DNA of 64,000 nt. Origin: Actinomycetota bacterium (lineage in GTDB: Bacteria > Actinomycetota > Humimicrobiia > Hakubellales > JAMDDV01). Below are positions 56,832 to 64,000 of the stretch, one piece after another; within the stretch, counting starts at the first letter, position 1, and each line of letters begins with the position of its first letter. Where the stretch lies: assembly GCA_023488455.1 (NCBI GenBank), contig JAMDDV010000010.1, forward strand, positions 1-64,000, read 5' to 3'. The notes under the pieces are model-generated. The model was not told where the DNA came from. It made no database searches and saw only the letters and a list, made by a program, of their open reading frames with translations. Both the position numbers and the translations under genes were made by a program.

Positions 56832-57638
56832 ATGATCCTTTATCTATTCGTAAATTTTGGCTGTTATAACTCGCATCTCGAAGTAAGGAATAAGCAAATT
56901 GATTCTCGGATTCAAGATTTTGTAAAGGTGAAAAAAGTGATAGATGGCGACACTTTTGTGACATATTCGGGGGAAGTCGTAAGGTTGATCGGCATTAATG
57001 CCCCGGAAAGAGGACGACCATTTTACATCGAGTCAAAAGAAGCATTGAGGGTGCTAGTAGAAGATGAGACTATTCGGCTGGAGGCGGATGTTCAGGATCG
57101 CGATGACTATGACAGGTTGCTCAGATATGCGTATGTCAACGGCGAAATGGTGAACGCAAAAATGATTGGGGAAGGGTTTGCCAACATCTTTACGCTTCCA
57201 CCCAATTTAAGGTATGCAGAACTTTTTCTTTCTCTGGAGCGGGATGCGGTCAAAAACGGTAAAGGATTGTGGGCATCCTCAGCGGTGACGGGAGTAAAGA
57301 TTGCAGATCAACATTTCGATGCGAAGGGACGTGACGAGGAGAATCTGAATGATGAATATCTCGTCATAAGCAATGAAAATGACTTCGCATTTGATATAAA
57401 CAGGTTTGTGCTCAGTGATCAGGCTGGGCATGAATTTATTTTGGACCTTGTCTTGCCTGCAAACGGAGGAGTTATGGTCAGAACAGGACCGGGCATCAAT
57501 GACGATTTAAATTATCATCTTGGGAGCGATAATCCCATATGGAATAACGATTATGAAACGGCATATCTGTGGGATGACGAGGGCAAGCTTGTGGATATAT
57601 TTATCTTTGATAGAGGAAGTCAGCATCCCAATCCTTGA
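56832..57638 (+). CDS. Lipoprotein with SNase-like nuclease and lamin-tail domains
   Basis: A thermonuclease-like (SNase) domain (about 33-155) has KKVIDGDTFVTYSGE, VVRLIGINAPERGRPF and RDDYDRLLRYAYV with the catalytic Arg and Glu positions kept. It is followed by a lamin-tail domain (about 170-268). A lipobox (FVNFGC) is near the start. ATG 56832 gives only ten residues before the Cys and no basic residue. The frame upstream (from about 56784) reads a proper basic-hydrophobic signal, but has no ATG, GTG or TTG, so the real start may be a rare codon. Confidence 0.75.
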   Translation: MILYLFVNFGCYNSHLEVRNKQIDSRIQDFVKVKKVIDGDTFVTYSGEVVRLIGINAPERGRPFYIESKEALRVLVEDETIRLEADVQDRDDYDRLLRYAYVNGEMVNAKMIGEGFANIFTLPPNLRYAELFLSLERDAVKNGKGLWASSAVTGVKIADQHFDAKGRDEENLNDEYLVISNENDFAFDINRFVLSDQAGHEFILDLVLPANGGVMVRTGPGINDDLNYHLGSDNPIWNNDYETAYLWDDEGKLVDIFIFDRGSQHPNP

Positions 57639-59082
57639 AGTTCGGGGTGTCCGTAAGCTTGACGAGGTTGCTCCCATCAGCATTCATAAGGATGATATCA
57701 TCGCTGTCGCTTTTACCGCTTTCAAATACTATCAGTTTCTCATCGGGTGAGAATGCGGGGTGTGCATCCTTGTAACCTTCTCTGTCGTACAGAAGCCTGG
57801 TCCCACTGCCATCGAAGTTCATGATTGAGATAGCTCTATTATTATCTCCATGACCACCAATGTAACTTACAAATACGATCAGTCCTCCATCAGGAGAGAT
57901 ATCCGGGACTCTTTTCCAGCCCTTTTCCAGGCTGATCTTGGTGATATTATTGCCATCAAAGTCCATTTTGTAAGTGTCATTTGCACCGGATTCGTAAACA
58001 ACCATCTGTTCTGAAGGATGGGCGGACGGGTGCCAATCGTTAATTTTTGGATTATACGTGATCCTTTTTTCTTCTGAGCCGTCCGTTCTTATCCTGTATA
58101 TTTCCCAGTCGCCATCGCGATCGGATTCAAAAAATAGATATTGCATATCATAAGACCAGGTGGGGTATGCATCGTTTTGTCCATGTGATGTCAACCTGTC
58201 CTTCTGGCTTCCATCGGAGTTCATGATCCAGATGTCCCAGTTCCCGCTCTCGGCTGATGTGTATGCTATCTTACTGCCGTCAGGTGATGCTGCGGGATAA
58301 AGATCTTCAACAGTATTGTTGGTTAGATTTACGAGTTCGCTGCCATCTAAATTCATGCTATAGATGTCCGAATCGCCGTCCATATCTGAGGCGAAGATAA
58401 TTTTTTTGATCCTGAACTCTTCTGCGATCGTGCTTTCTGTCACCTGCGTTTCGGTAGAAGCGGCTGTTTCGCCTATGGTTTCGGTTGTCTGTGTTTCCTG
58501 GGTCGTCTGGGTCGTCTCCTCTGCAACCTCAATACTCCAGATTCCGACCTTCGCAGTGCGTGCTTCTTCCTGAGCTTGTGATAGGAATGCCATGTATTTT
58601 ATATTTGGTGGTCCTAGCTCGAATCTCACGAAGCCTGTTTTGATCAACTCTGCGTTTATCATCAGGTTTTCAACCCAGATGTAACCAAGCAGCCTACCTT
58701 CTTCATCGCGCTCCAACTTATCGGTTTCGATGAATATCTCTTTGTTCAGGGTGAGTTCAGCGCATTTATTTAATGCATCTTCGTAGAATGATTCATCTGG
58801 CAGGGGTGCTACTACTCCGATCAGCTTGACGATCTCCTCGTTATCAAGTTTCAGAGTATCTCCACCGATTATATCCACCACTTTTGCTTTTAAAGAATAT
58901 TCTGAAGGTCCTGTCGGTTGTGCGTTTTTTTTCGATAAACCCTCCTCAAAATAGTCGGCAGCAGTGAACTTTTGATCCAGCTTCCCTATTATTTTCTCAG
59001 GTAGATCAAGATAACTGGAAAAAATAAAAATTAAAACAATAATTACCACTAAGATAATGAAAAAAGGCAATATTTCGCGCAT
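57601..59082 (-). CDS. Membrane-anchored SNase-like domain fused to TolB-type propeller
   Basis: A 493-residue protein: an N-terminal anchor helix (about 4-23), SNase-like domain (about 65-185), Thr/Glu linker (about 190-225) and a TolB/WD40-like beta-propeller (225-493) with repeats such as DGDSDIYSMNLDGSELVNLT. In the SNase part the first catalytic Arg is Lys (VKLIGVVAP), though RDEEGRLLGYIWV is kept, so nuclease activity is doubtful. It overlaps the convergent SNase lipoprotein gene by 38 bases. Confidence 0.78.
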   Translation of the reverse strand: MREILPFFIILVVIIVLIFIFSSYLDLPEKIIGKLDQKFTAADYFEEGLSKKNAQPTGPSEYSLKAKVVDIIGGDTLKLDNEEIVKLIGVVAPLPDESFYEDALNKCAELTLNKEIFIETDKLERDEEGRLLGYIWVENLMINAELIKTGFVRFELGPPNIKYMAFLSQAQEEARTAKVGIWSIEVAEETTQTTQETQTTETIGETAASTETQVTESTIAEEFRIKKIIFASDMDGDSDIYSMNLDGSELVNLTNNTVEDLYPAASPDGSKIAYTSAESGNWDIWIMNSDGSQKDRLTSHGQNDAYPTWSYDMQYLFFESDRDGDWEIYRIRTDGSEEKRITYNPKINDWHPSAHPSEQMVVYESGANDTYKMDFDGNNITKISLEKGWKRVPDISPDGGLIVFVSYIGGHGDNNRAISIMNFDGSGTRLLYDREGYKDAHPAFSPDEKLIVFESGKSDSDDIILMNADGSNLVKLTDTPNFKDWDADFLYQR

Positions 59083-59166
59083 GTTACTCTTTTATGCAGA
59101 TTAAAGTTAAAAAACATTATGCTATTATAAATTAAAACTTGTTTGGCTGCCAAACAGGGAGGCATG

Positions 59167-59949
59167 ATGAAAATTGCAATTTCAGGCAAGGGTGGAGTAG
59201 GTAAGACGACACTAGCTAGCGTACTTTCGCGTATTTACGCAGAAGAAGGTAGAAAGGTGCTGGCAGTTGACGCGGATCCTGATGCTAACCTGGCTTCATC
59301 TCTTGGCTTCGAGGCTGAAGAAGTCTCTGCAATTACGCCTATCAGCCACATGAAAGAACTGATCGAAGAGCGGACTGGCACCAAGGCGGGGATGATGGGT
59401 GCGATGTTCAAGATAAACCCCACGGTTGATGATATCCCGGATAAGTACAGCGCTGTTAAAAATGGTGTAAAACTGTTGATAATGGGAACCGTGAAGAAGG
59501 GTGGGGCAGGATGTTATTGCCCGGAAAATGTACTGCTAAAGAGCTTGCTGACTCACATGCTAGTCGAACGCGATGAAGTTGTGATCGTCGATATGGAAGC
59601 TGGCATAGAGCATCTTGGGAGAGGCACGGCGTACGGCATGGACGCCTTTATCGTTGTGGTAGAGCCTGGACAGAGGAGCATTCAAACGGCTCATAACATA
59701 AAGAAACTGGCATCCGATATAGGCATAAAAAATATCTTCGTCGTGGGGAATAAGATAAACTCAAGGCAGGATGAGGAGTTTATTAAATCAAATCTTAATT
59801 ATATGGAAGTTATCGGGTTTATCTCGTACAATCCTGATGTCATAAATTCGGATCTCGAAGGTGTTTCTCCGTTTGATCGCAGTGGGGGACTAGTCGAGGA
59901 AGTGAAGAAAATTAAGCAGAGGCTTGAGGAGAAATTAAAGATCGTCTGA
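59167..59949 (+). CDS. cooC: CooC-type nickel/CODH maturation ATPase
   Basis: A 260-residue ParA/MinD-type ATPase with SGKGGVGKTTLASVL and a metal-binding CYC (GAGCYCPENVLL, about 115), the CooC signature that delivers nickel to carbon monoxide dehydrogenase. No CODH/ACS gene is in the window, so the client is inferred. ATG 59167 follows AGGGAGG (59156-59162); frames opening at 59143 or ATG 59164 are less well placed. Its TGA overlaps the apparent start of the next gene. Confidence 0.85.
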   Translation: MKIAISGKGGVGKTTLASVLSRIYAEEGRKVLAVDADPDANLASSLGFEAEEVSAITPISHMKELIEERTGTKAGMMGAMFKINPTVDDIPDKYSAVKNGVKLLIMGTVKKGGAGCYCPENVLLKSLLTHMLVERDEVVIVDMEAGIEHLGRGTAYGMDAFIVVVEPGQRSIQTAHNIKKLASDIGIKNIFVVGNKINSRQDEEFIKSNLNYMEVIGFISYNPDVINSDLEGVSPFDRSGGLVEEVKKIKQRLEEKLKIV

Positions 59950-62405
59950 GACTTTACAGCATTTTTCTTCTTTCGCTTTCAGCGTTACTTTTTGAAGTAA
60001 CGCTAATGAGGATTTTTTCTTTCATCCAGTGGTACCATTTCGGGTTTCTTTTCATCAGCATAGCTCTTTTAGGTTTTGGCTTCTCAGGGTTATTCATCGA
60101 AATTATCTTCAGGCTCGGAAATAACAGAAACAGGTTTAAGATAAATAGTTGGGCCATTTCGCTGTCGAGCTCGGCTTCAATGCTGGCGGGTTATCTGGTT
60201 CTGAACTATGTACAATTTGATTCCTTTGCATTCTTCTGGAGCATGAAACAGGTATTCATTTTGCTATTGTACTACGTCGTGCTGGCGGTGCCCTTTTTCC
60301 TTGTTGGTTTATGCGTCGGATATGCCATGTTTAAAAAACCAGCATGGATCAGCAGGATATATTTTTATAATATGTCCGGCTCTGCGATTGGAGCACTTCT
60401 TCCATTGCTGCTCATATCGCAGATCGGAGCGGAGAGAACGATCTTTTTAACTGCGGCACTTGCGGCGATAGCCTCGGCAATGTATCGAGCAAGTGACTTG
60501 ATAGATTCAACAAGGCGAAGGCTGAATCTTAACAATATCTTAAGGTTTGGTGCCTCCGGGATGCTGTTAGTGTTTTTTGCATTGTTGATGGCCTTCACGC
60601 CACAGGAAGTCATGGCGAGGCCAAATCAGTACAAAAGCCTGGCACAGGTGCTAAAATATCCTGATTCCAGTGTAATGGATTTTTTCTGGGGGGATGTTTC
60701 TCGCGTAGATGTTATCAGCAGTAGCTCGATTCGTTCTGCTCCAGGTTTATCTTTCAGATATAGCAAGAAACTACCACTGCAGGATGCCGTTTTCTTTGAT
60801 GGTGATAACTTAAGCCCGCTGATTAAGACCACAGTCAAATCGCAATTGAGGTATTTCGAAAGCCTGCCATCCTCACTTCCTTATGAACTGCTTCAACCTG
60901 ACCGGGTTCTGATCGTTTTCCCACGCGGTGGCAGTGAAATGATCAAGCCAGGTTATTACGGCAGCAGAGAGGTCGTCGTTCTTGAAGAAGACCCTGTTTT
61001 TATCAAGAAGGTTGCAGCGGGTATAGCATCTATGCTGAAAGAGCTTTACCCCACCACTCAATATTCGCTGATGAGCACAAGCCCACGCAGTTTTATAAGT
61101 GAGACTGAAATGAGATTTGATCTGATAGTGCTGCCATTATTGGAGGGATTTCGTGTCGTCACATCTGGCAGCTATTCGTTCGCTGAAAATTACCTGTTAA
61201 CAAAAGAAAGCATACAGGCACTTTATGATGCCCTGCTGCCAGATGGGATACTGACAGTTGAGCGCTGGCATCAGATTCCACCGACAGATGCTCTTAAAGC
61301 GTTTGCTCTTTTGAATACGCCGTATGGGGTTACTCCCGATAACGTCATTGCGATCAGGAGCTGGTCAACAGAACTGCTTATGTTAAAGAAGGGCGACTTC
61401 ACTGACAAAGATGTCGAGATCATCAGCGATTTTTGCGAAAGGAACAGTTTCGATATCTCTTTTATGATGGGGTTGACCGAAGAGCAGTCCAATAGATTTA
61501 ATGTTCTGAAAAGATCGTGGGACTTTCTTGCTTTTAAGGGGTTTATTGAACAAAAAGATAGGACAACGGTTTACGCAAATAGTTATTTTGATATTCAGCC
61601 CCCAACTGACGACAGACCTTATTATTACAACTATTTCAAGTTCAGACAACTGAGCGATATCCTTAAGAATCTTGGCAAGGCAATGCAGCCTTTTGGTGGA
61701 GCTGGATTCCTGATAATCATCGCACTGATAGCCATTTCGGTCCTTCTCTCGATATTACTGATGCTGTTGCCAACGTCCATCCTCAGAAGGTTCTGGCGGC
61801 CTGGGAATGGAAGCGATAAGACGAGGTACAGGTGGTGCTACTATCTCTATTTTGCTGCGATCGGGCTTGGTTTCATCTTCATCGAGATCCCAATGATACA
61901 GAAGAATGTCCTTCTTCTGGGAAGTCCATCATTTTCCTTTCCTGTTTCGATCTTTTCGCTGCTCGCTTTCACGGCTATTGGCAGTTATTTCAGTGCAAAA
62001 GTAAGAAGAAGGATGTCTCTTGAAATCTCATCACTTGCTGTTCTTGTTTCCATATTTTTTTATGGAAATATCTGGTCAATTGCTATATACAGAATCCTTG
62101 GCCTTCATCTTGTCATAAGGGGCATCATAGGAGTGATCATGCTTTTCCCGCTGGGTTTTTTGCTTGGTCTGTTCTTCCCACTTGGAATTAAGCGCGCGAC
62201 TGAATATGATCCAAACGCGGTGCCGATGGCCTGGGCTGCAAACGGCTTTGCTTCTGTGGTTGGAGCGATATTGGCTGCGGCGATTTCCATGTCAATGGGT
62301 TTCAGGTTCGCTATGTATATCGGTGCGCTCTTCTATCTCCTTGCAGGAATGTTCATCTATATGTACAGCAGGCTTAATGCGCGCCTGTTAGCGGCACAAA
62401 GCTGA
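59946..62405 (+). CDS. Second spermidine-synthase-like polytopic membrane protein, non-AUG start
   Basis: About 819 residues: membrane helices (to about 225), a degenerate methyltransferase-like domain (about 230-560) and C-terminal helices. The first ATG in frame (60006) would cut off the first helix, yet the 20 codons before it read [20 protein letters not shown], aligning with IGVFLLSLAILSFEIIASRI of the 43669 gene. An in-frame TGA lies at 59925, so the start must be in 59928-60005, where no ATG/GTG/TTG occurs. CTG 59946, overlapping the cooC stop (CTGA), is my best guess; ATT 59934 or 59961 are alternatives. Confidence 0.72.
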   Translation: MRLYSIFLLSLSALLFEVTLMRIFSFIQWYHFGFLFISIALLGFGFSGLFIEIIFRLGNNRNRFKINSWAISLSSSASMLAGYLVLNYVQFDSFAFFWSMKQVFILLLYYVVLAVPFFLVGLCVGYAMFKKPAWISRIYFYNMSGSAIGALLPLLLISQIGAERTIFLTAALAAIASAMYRASDLIDSTRRRLNLNNILRFGASGMLLVFFALLMAFTPQEVMARPNQYKSLAQVLKYPDSSVMDFFWGDVSRVDVISSSSIRSAPGLSFRYSKKLPLQDAVFFDGDNLSPLIKTTVKSQLRYFESLPSSLPYELLQPDRVLIVFPRGGSEMIKPGYYGSREVVVLEEDPVFIKKVAAGIASMLKELYPTTQYSLMSTSPRSFISETEMRFDLIVLPLLEGFRVVTSGSYSFAENYLLTKESIQALYDALLPDGILTVERWHQIPPTDALKAFALLNTPYGVTPDNVIAIRSWSTELLMLKKGDFTDKDVEIISDFCERNSFDISFMMGLTEEQSNRFNVLKRSWDFLAFKGFIEQKDRTTVYANSYFDIQPPTDDRPYYYNYFKFRQLSDILKNLGKAMQPFGGAGFLIIIALIAISVLLSILLMLLPTSILRRFWRPGNGSDKTRYRWCYYLYFAAIGLGFIFIEIPMIQKNVLLLGSPSFSFPVSIFSLLAFTAIGSYFSAKVRRRMSLEISSLAVLVSIFFYGNIWSIAIYRILGLHLVIRGIIGVIMLFPLGFLLGLFFPLGIKRATEYDPNAVPMAWAANGFASVVGAILAAAISMSMGFRFAMYIGALFYLLAGMFIYMYSRLNARLLAAQS

Positions 62406-63135
62406 CCCCGCCCATGTTATTTGAGATGAGCTGCTCACCCTTTTTTATGATCTGCCAGAGTGTCTGGTATGCTCCTGGGGGTCCCACCGGAATTACCAGT
62501 ACTCCACCATCCTTTAGTTGATTTATCAGCGGCTGTGGTATGTGGTCTGGTGCGGCGGTTACGATTATTGCGTCATATGGTGCATTCTCTTCCCAGCCGA
62601 AATAGCCATCTGCTATTTTGATCTCGATATTTTTATAACCAAGATCTTTAAGCCTCTTTCTGGCCTGCTCACCGAGGCTTTTTATTATCTCTACACTGTA
62701 CACTTTTTTGACGATTTGCGCCAATATCGCAGCCTGATAACCTGAACCTGCCCCGATCTCCAGTACTTTGCTTTCGGGTCCGATCATCGCCAGCTCTGTC
62801 ATCAAGGCCACGACGTAAGGTTGGGAGATGGTCTGTCCCTCCCCGATGGGCAGGGGATGATCGTTGTAAGCCTGGTCGATGTAATCTTCCGTAACGAACT
62901 TATGTCGCGGGACCTTTTTCATGGCCTCCAGAACAGCCCTGTCCTTTATGCCCCTTGCTTCTATTTGCGATTCCACCATTTTCATTCTAAGTATCTCAAA
63001 ATTGTTTTCTTTCTGATAGTCTGCTTGTTTCGTGCTCGCGCAGCCACCAAAAACAGTGATTATCAGAATGATCATAACAAGTATAGCTGACACGACAATG
63101 ATATGAATGAATGGTGAGTTATTTCCCTGCTGCAT
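62374..63135 (-). CDS. pcm: Putative lipoprotein protein-L-isoaspartate O-methyltransferase
   Basis: A 253-residue protein with a clear PCMT domain (about 45-253): [20 protein letters not shown], then [16 protein letters not shown] and the SAM site [18 protein letters not shown]. It repairs isoaspartyl residues using SAM. The N-terminus has a hydrophobic helix (12-31) and lipobox VFGGC, which would place it outside the membrane, where SAM is scarce. It overlaps the upstream hydrolase gene by 17 bases and the convergent membrane-protein gene by 32. Confidence 0.88.
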   Translation of the reverse strand: MQQGNNSPFIHIIVVSAILVMIILIITVFGGCASTKQADYQKENNFEILRMKMVESQIEARGIKDRAVLEAMKKVPRHKFVTEDYIDQAYNDHPLPIGEGQTISQPYVVALMTELAMIGPESKVLEIGAGSGYQAAILAQIVKKVYSVEIIKSLGEQARKRLKDLGYKNIEIKIADGYFGWEENAPYDAIIVTAAPDHIPQPLINQLKDGGVLVIPVGPPGAYQTLWQIIKKGEQLISNNMGGVSFVPLTGAH

Positions 63136-63964
63136 TGGTAGTTAAAAAATCAAAGATTTGGTTACTTAAGTCTTCTCCATAAGGCCCGTCAAAGATATAC
63201 GTACCATGTTCATCGGTTGGGTATATGGCCATTTCCCTGGGGTCAGTTGAGTTTTCATAGAGATATTTTGCTGATTGCGCGGCGCTGCTATCTTTTTCTC
63301 CGGCAATGAAAAGTTTTGGGCAGCTTATTTTTTTTAAATCGCCGGTCTTTAAACCTTTGAATTCAACAGGTGCAGAGATAGTTATCACTCCGTCAACTCT
63401 ATTTTGAGATGCAACAAAAAGGCTTGCTGTGCCGCCCATGCTTGCACCAATCAACACGACGCTTTTTGCGCCGTCTTCTTTTATGAAGTTAAGTGCTGCT
63501 GTGAGGTCTTTATATATCTTGTCTATCTCCTTCTTCCCCTCTGACTTTCCATATCCCCTAAAATCAAAGGTCATGGCTTCATAGCCGTTTTGCATTAGCA
63601 TATTTGCAAAGCTGTCCCAGGAGGTCTGGTCTGCTGGGTACATATGCGAGAGTATGATGCCGGTTTCTGATTTTCCAAATATCCTGCCTGCAATTTTAAT
63701 ATCATCTTCTGTTATGAAGGAGACCTCCCTTACTTCAAGTGAAGTTGATTCCTGGGCTGTTGTTTCCTTGGTAGTCTGCTTCTCAGATGTGGTCTGAGCA
63801 GTGGTTTCAGTAGCTGCTGACTCTTCAACTGGTTCTGTCTGCTGGGATTTTTCTGATGTCAAAGCAGTCGCTGTCTCTTTCGGGGAACATGAACTTGCCA
63901 GAAGTAAGAAAACAAGTGTGCATAGCAAGATGCAGGTTAGTTTTAGGAATTTAATACGCATCAT
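63119..63964 (-). CDS. Alpha/beta-hydrolase lipoprotein
   Basis: A 281-residue lipoprotein: signal (about 6-25) with lipobox ASSC, Thr/Glu linker (about 27-75), then an alpha/beta-hydrolase domain. The nucleophile lies in [14 protein letters not shown], the acid in FIAGEKDSS and the His in [22 protein letters not shown] is also typical. The substrate is unknown. The ATG follows GAGGAGAG. It lies directly upstream of the PCMT lipoprotein gene and overlaps it, so both are likely co-expressed at the cell surface. Confidence 0.85.
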   Translation of the reverse strand: MMRIKFLKLTCILLCTLVFLLLASSCSPKETATALTSEKSQQTEPVEESAATETTAQTTSEKQTTKETTAQESTSLEVREVSFITEDDIKIAGRIFGKSETGIILSHMYPADQTSWDSFANMLMQNGYEAMTFDFRGYGKSEGKKEIDKIYKDLTAALNFIKEDGAKSVVLIGASMGGTASLFVASQNRVDGVITISAPVEFKGLKTGDLKKISCPKLFIAGEKDSSAAQSAKYLYENSTDPREMAIYPTDEHGTYIFDGPYGEDLSNQIFDFLTTNAAGK

Positions 63965-64000
63965 CTTTCTCTCCTCAGAATTGAAATGACACGGTTAATT

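Overview
The window looks like a bacterial chromosome segment from a Gram-positive-type, probably anaerobic, deep-branching member of the Actinobacteriota (inference). The run rplQ-truA-rplM-rpsI-glmM-glmS-acpS-nnr-alr is the order I know from Actinobacteria. S14, L36, S4 and adenylate kinase are all zinc-cysteine forms. There is an OmpR-type regulator with a degenerate receiver, as in actinobacterial GlnR. Many exported proteins carry a lipobox, and an Lgt is encoded. Anaerobic or redox chemistry is suggested by a CooC-type ATPase, a ferredoxin-thioredoxin reductase fused to rubredoxin, and a radical SAM enzyme. I see no rRNA, tRNA, CRISPR array or transposase.

Region 1 (1-25400, all + strand) is housekeeping. 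It holds the end of tuf, the complete S10-spc-alpha ribosomal super-operon with secY, adk, map, infA, rpmJ and rpoA, then truA, rplM-rpsI, and a cell-wall/cofactor block (glmM, glmS, acpS, nnr, a CBS-pair protein, alr, a BsuPI-domain lipoprotein, and a CCA-adding-type nucleotidyltransferase with an HD domain). Two things stand out: rpmD (L30) is missing between rpsE and rplO, and infA has no ATG/GTG/TTG start and appears to begin at an ATC codon. TTG starts are unusually common.

Region 2 (25366-36169) is accessory. Three toxin-antitoxin modules flank mobB. They are followed by a DUF1287 exported protein, a Cys-rich DUF6485 protein, a DJ-1/PfpI protein, an orphan winged-helix regulator, a glutaredoxin plus FTR-rubredoxin pair, a membrane GGDEF/HD-GYP protein, and a decayed stretch containing truncated hydrolase and amidohydrolase genes.

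Region 3 (36237-43660) is a copper-responsive island: a membrane protein, Lgt, a small membrane protein, CopA, CsoR, a MacB/LolC-like ABC transporter and a DUF2933 protein. Two matching 17-bp palindromes (ATGCCC-N5-GGGCAT) sit at the transcription starts of copA and of the divergent ABC transporter, tying both to CsoR. A large membrane spermidine-synthase-like protein follows.

Region 4 (46093-52349, - strand) is a sulfur-amino-acid cluster: a cysteine-free Rrf2 regulator, MetY, an uncharacterised radical SAM protein, cystathionine beta-synthase, cystathionine gamma-synthase/lyase and a lipoprotein.

Region 5 (52461-64000) encodes mainly cell-surface proteins with Thr/Glu-rich linkers: a duplicated pair of modular surface proteins, a CarboxypepD_reg-type protein, an SNase-LTD lipoprotein, an SNase-TolB propeller fusion, a PCMT lipoprotein and a hydrolase lipoprotein. 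It also holds a CooC-type ATPase and a second spermidine-synthase-like membrane protein that seems to start at a non-AUG codon overlapping the ATPase stop. Between the surface genes lies a promoter-structured RNA-terminator unit (55468-55680) that I cannot assign to a known RNA class and which is the best candidate for an undescribed element here.
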